This document shows, in pieces, positions 60,011 through 64,000 of a stretch of DNA of 64,000 nt. A program made the translations under genes and the position numbers. The DNA is from Polytrichum commune (Eukaryota; Streptophyta; Polytrichopsida; Polytrichales; Polytrichaceae). The first letter of the stretch is position 1, and each line of letters begins with the position of its first letter. The stretch covers positions 54,150,758 through 54,214,757 of the forward strand of contig OX485805.1 in assembly GCA_950295325.1 (NCBI GenBank), in the 5' to 3' direction. Below the pieces are notes generated by a model, which saw only the letters and a list, made by a program, of their open reading frames with translations, was not told the origin of the DNA and searched no databases.

Positions 60011-60511
60011 CAAGTAGTAAACATCAATGAATAGTAAAATGCCCATTTCTTACAATGGCTTTGCGAATTTGTGTAGGTTGCATACGATTTTATTGTTTTT
60101 TGAATAACAATATGTAGAATCATTATAGGTTTTCAAATCTATGGAATGTTTTTGGAAATTTTCCATGTGGTTTAATATGCATGACAGTCTGTCTCAGGCT
60201 TTGCAGGGCCAAACGAGGCTTACAAAGTGACCGTATGCTCAAAGTGACCACATGCTCAAAAGGACACAAATTAGTCAACAAGATCATGGGACCTTGAGCC
60301 ATATCACTGAAGTGTAGAGGTGACTGCCCACAATGGTCCTTTCGCACGAAACAAAATTGGTATGTGTCAAACGCATGTGTGTTGTAGACACCATAATCCC
60401 TAGTGGTGGTAAGAAGTGTATCATAAAATGTGTACAAGATCCTCATTTAATAGAAGCCTCTTATGCATTGTGAGGCTGATTTTGTGGCTATTCTCACTTA
60501 AGAATCCAACA

Positions 60512-61801
60512 TTAGTGGAGCCACTTAGGCTGTAATGAAAATTCTAGTATTCCCTTAAACGACTTCATGAAATTCTGGAGGGTGCACATGAACTTCTTGC
60601 AATTGTTTTTGGTGTTGTAGAGTCTTGATAGATTGCAAATCTGTGAAAAATGTTTGAAATTAGTCAGAGCTTTGGATCTCCTGTGAGGCCAAAAGTTCCT
60701 GGAAGTGTGGCTTTTATGCATGCTGCATCCCCTTATTAGAGTTGACCATAAGAAAGTTGATTGGTCCCTTTGAACTGGACTTCACTCCTTGAAGAATTCT
60801 CAACTGCAGTGATAGAGGCACTTACAGCAGGGGTTTATATCGCGACATCGATGAATGCAGCCATGGTGTCATCTCCACAGTAGCCTTTAGGATGTTCACC
60901 TGAAGTTTCAGGTCTGTTTCTTCAAGATTGAGGATGTCATTTCGTTTCAACAAGCTCTTCAACATGAAGATGTTATGCTGGTCTTTCCCTTTGCTCAATA
61001 CTTGCTCCAGATCCATCTTAGGTTCCACAAGGCCACTGAAAGAAAGTAAACGATCATACATACAGCATCCCACTTCCCTGTACCCAAGGTATCGACAAGG
61101 TCGCTACGCAAAAAATATTCGTTTCTGAAAAAGGTGCTAATATTACCACCCTTATATAAGTTTCGAAAAAATTCCCTGTTTTCTGATACCCTGAATAACC
61201 CCCAAAATTGTTTCCTGCGAAGCTCAGAAATTCCTTAGACACACCAATTTTCTTCTCCTCAACATCCTTATGCATAGTCTTCCAAAGCCCAAGCTCCCCA
61301 ACAATGTCTTTTTAATGGCGGCGTCTATATCCTCGCTTTCCACCACTGGCCAAGGTTTGCTCTACCATTTTCGTCGCTCCTCGGATGAAAACAGATGGCA
61401 AAGGGGCGCTGCCAATGCTGAACTTTTTCCTTTAGGCGTTATATGATCAGGCCCTCTCGAATCTTCAAAAGTCATCCATGATTGCTTCCTGAACAACTGC
61501 AGGTGCACGAGGTTAGTATCCACCTCACCCCTCAGAGACCCTGGCCTGCAACGCACACTCGTTGATAAACACTAGGTATGCTAGGTTGATGAAACCGGCC
61601 CAAACCTCGAGAAGAGGCATGAACTTCCCAATTGACTCAGCTATGTGGAGCTGCAACAATGTTTTATGCATAGTGCATATGAGTAGATGCTTGTTTACAT
61701 ACCATTGGGGTTATAATGAAAGTGTATAAACTTCCGGCTCTGTTGTTGTGCAACAAACCACTGCTGCAGCAGAATTAACTTGGATGTGTCGGGAACCGAC
61801 T
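60512..61801 (-). CDS. 3' part of an unrecognised multi-exon host gene
   Basis: Five minus-strand exons chain with consistent phases and no internal stop: 61801-61703, 61640-61529, 61488-61366, 61035-60826 and 60698-60512 (TAA stop). Introns use GT-AG (GTATGT, GTGAGG, GTAGAG, GTAAGT donors; polypyrimidine TTACTTTCTTTCAG before exon 4). The 242 codons include SKLILLQQWFVAQQQSRKF, IGKFMPLLEVWAGFINLAYL, KMDLEQVLSKGKDQHNIFML and a basic tail (LYNTKNNCKKFMCTLQNF). The composition suggests a helical, soluble protein. I do not recognise the family. Earlier exons should lie above 61801, where exon-like minus-strand patches occur (for example KSVDIFLEQRSRVLVLRN near 62060), but I could not connect them. 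It could be a pseudogene fragment. Confidence 0.5.
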
Positions 61802-64000
61802 CTGGAAAAATCAACAAGTAGAGTATACTACTTGGATCAGGTGGACTTACTGTCATATGCATTTGTCAACTCTGCCATTTTCTGACATTATAAGCTTCTA
61901 CTGAGAGAGAGTGTCATATTTGTGACATTAGTGTGCACAATACGAGGACATTTACACAATCAAAACGTAGCCGATTTTAACCTTCCACCTGTCAACCTAT
62001 CACATTTTGGTTGGCGTTGAGGACGAGTTTCTTAACACCAGAACCCTTGACCGTTGTTCTAAGAAGATATCCACGGATTTCCTACAATCTTGCTTCCTAC
62101 CTAATAAAATCCTTCATAGCTACCATGTTTTTAGTGACATTCATAACCATCTAGGCTGTCAACAACGGGACCCTCTTAGATGTCCATTTGAGATAACGGC
62201 TCACTGATGGCCAAAATCGGCTACGCAAGGGTAGCCGGGCTCATACCACCGGCTACATAATATGCAGAGGGCCGTTGCTCATATTCTGGAATCTTCTCTC
62301 ATGAATAAGTGCACATTACACACAATTATGCGTCTCCTCTCTGATAGTAATGGCGTAGGTGTTAGGTATAATTCGTTGCATTTTCCTCAGACTCTAGCCG
62401 ATGGCCACCAATCAGCTGAATAAAGGTAGTCAGGTTCTCTTCATAGACAAGCATTTTCATGTCTTTTGCTCACAGAAAAGTGATTGCTTGCCAAATTTGC
62501 CCATAATAGGGGGGATAGCACGCTACAAATTAGTGACTTGCATATATATCACTGCATATATATCACTCCACCACTACATTAAATAAAAGCTAGACTTCTA
62601 GACTAGAAAATGTTCAGGTAATTTACTCACTGTGCCTAACCCCATGACAACAAAAAGCACCCATTCCTGTTATAGTTGTCACAATAATGGCCACCATGGA
62701 TGCATGGACTGCAGATGCCACGTCCATGCTAAGCATTAGAGCTCTGGACAAAAAATATGCCCCAATGGACACATTGTCCTCTTGCTCTAGAATTCAAATC
62801 CAAAGTTCATCAATGTCCTGAAGGCTTTACATGAATCTATTGAAGTTTCGTCCAGAGTCCGTAAGTTGATCAAGAACAGTGGTTAATGAACGCTCATAAC
62901 TATCTTTGCTACATTGGGCGTGTCCAAGTATATCATGTTAACGCATACACCTGATAGTTTCATGTATGCGTTTGAGTATGTATTTGCTTGTCGATTTCAC
63001 GCAAGTGACAGGTTTAAATTACTAGACTCTAATGTGAACCAACAAGAAGACTCTGTTTTCGTAAGTCCTCAAAGTTTGAACCACATTTAACAATTAAGTC
63101 TTGAATTAAACACTACGTGAGGAAGTAGAATGTTGTTGGGGCTATTGCCTGTGCACCCACCTTCTGGACCAACCGCTTAAGGTTTAAGGATCTCATAAAA
63201 TTCGAGGCTACTTTGGGTGTAGCTTCCAAAGTGTTACCAGGCTTTCCTCACATTTTGTGCACAAATCTGTGTAAAATTATATTGGGATCATCGGGTAACA
63301 CCTCGCACAAGATTGAGTCACCGTAATGGAGGGATTTGTGCAGAATTGGTGCTGCTTGTGCAGAAGTAGCTCATGTGAGTCCCCTTTCACGCGAATTCTA
63401 CAACCCTCAAGGGACCCTGCTAGAATCTCTACTTAACCTCTATCCCAGTATATAGGGTGGGGGTAGATGATTCCACTGATGAAAGTGGTACATCTACACT
63501 TCGTCCTAGATATTGGGACAGAGGTGATGTCAAAACTTTAGCGCCACTGTGGTCCATGTGAAGCATCTAGATTCTAGCCTGGTGAGGTCAATGGAGAACA
63601 TTGGAAGGTCCATCCCACCTATCTCCCTCAACAGCCGATACAATTATCTGAGCAGAAATATATTGTGGAAGTAGACTTACACAAACCGACTTGAAATTAG
63701 TTGAGGAGAAACAATGCAAGGCTATTAGCAAGCACCGTGGCAGCAGATCCAGATTGGGTGCTGAATATCACTCTTGCCGACACCATGCCAAACCACCATC
63801 CTCTACCAAATGCTGTTCAGATTAGAACTGCGAGATTTCATCTTCCCACGTGCAAAGCATGTGTGAGCAGCCAGCTCCATTGAAGAGACTATTACATGTC
63901 AAAGCACACGACACACTTTCCCCGGTATCCCCTGTCACACGGTACAAATATATTTCAGGAAAATACAAACTGGCCGCAAATAACACGTTACACCTTCTAG
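61802..64000. other. Region with exon-like patches, unresolved
   Basis: Minus-strand patches at about 62010-62105 and 62640-62790 (GAYFLSRALMLSMDVASAVH) look exon-like and could belong to the gene whose 3' part is at 60512-61801. Phases and splice sites do not chain convincingly. Otherwise no feature is recognised to the window end. Confidence 0.25.

Noticed and set aside
1-64000. A defence island, CRISPR array, biosynthetic cluster or RNA genes
   Set aside because: The sequence is eukaryotic and transposon-rich. No spaced CRISPR-type repeats, no operon-like gene runs and no tRNA- or rRNA-like segments were seen by eye.

Overview
This is a eukaryotic nuclear window, almost certainly from a land plant or another streptophyte. 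The evidence is spliceosomal introns with consistent phases, plant-type CACTA (En/Spm) genes, LINE ORF2 remnants with RNase H or zinc-finger tails, and many MITEs with clean target-site duplications (TSDs). I cannot name the species. Nearly everything recognisable is transposon-derived; there is no operon-like organisation and I see no rRNA, tRNA or CRISPR.

Layout. (1) 1-5169: AT-rich DNA with Harbinger-like MITE termini, a nested inverted repeat, and the 3' tail of a LINE on the minus strand. (2) 5170-28743: one 23.57-kb insertion with CACTA-type terminal inverted repeats (TIRs) and a 3-bp TSD (ACT). It sits inside the reading frame of that LINE, whose other half resumes at 28744. The insertion holds a six-exon, apparently intact TNP2-type transposase (22503-27251, +) and two paralogous TNP1/TNPA-like genes on opposite strands (6542-9186, -; 18301-20143, +). 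Its centre is an AT-rich island (about 12.24-16.72 kb) with a GGGGCCCC-based minisatellite and a third CACTA-like terminus at 13703. (3) 28744-36445: LINE remnant, possible LTR/TRIM remnant, and a decayed Tigger/pogo transposase. Three MITEs here have TTA/TAA TSDs, one of them inserted into the Tigger gene. (4) 35178-46330: a decayed full-length hAT element with an 8-bp TSD, then a decayed LINE on the minus strand. The LINE is itself interrupted by a MULE-type MITE (10-bp TSD) and by a 669-bp internally deleted hAT (8-bp TSD) that keeps only the transposase dimerisation exon. (5) 46.3-64 kb: AT-rich and gene-poor. It has a CACTA-type hairpin MITE (56125-56349), long-range inverted repeats, and on the minus strand a five-exon chain with stop (60512-61801) that looks like the 3' part of a host gene I do not recognise.

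How the parts work together. The TNP2 protein (DDE catalytic subunit) and the TNP1-like proteins (DNA-binding partners) would together mobilise the 23.6-kb element. One TNP1 paralogue keeps the Ptta/En-Spm DNA-binding region; the other has a nonsense codon. The hAT, LINE and Tigger copies look dead from visible stops, deletions and active-site changes. All intron and exon calls are manual and come from splice-site and phase logic only.
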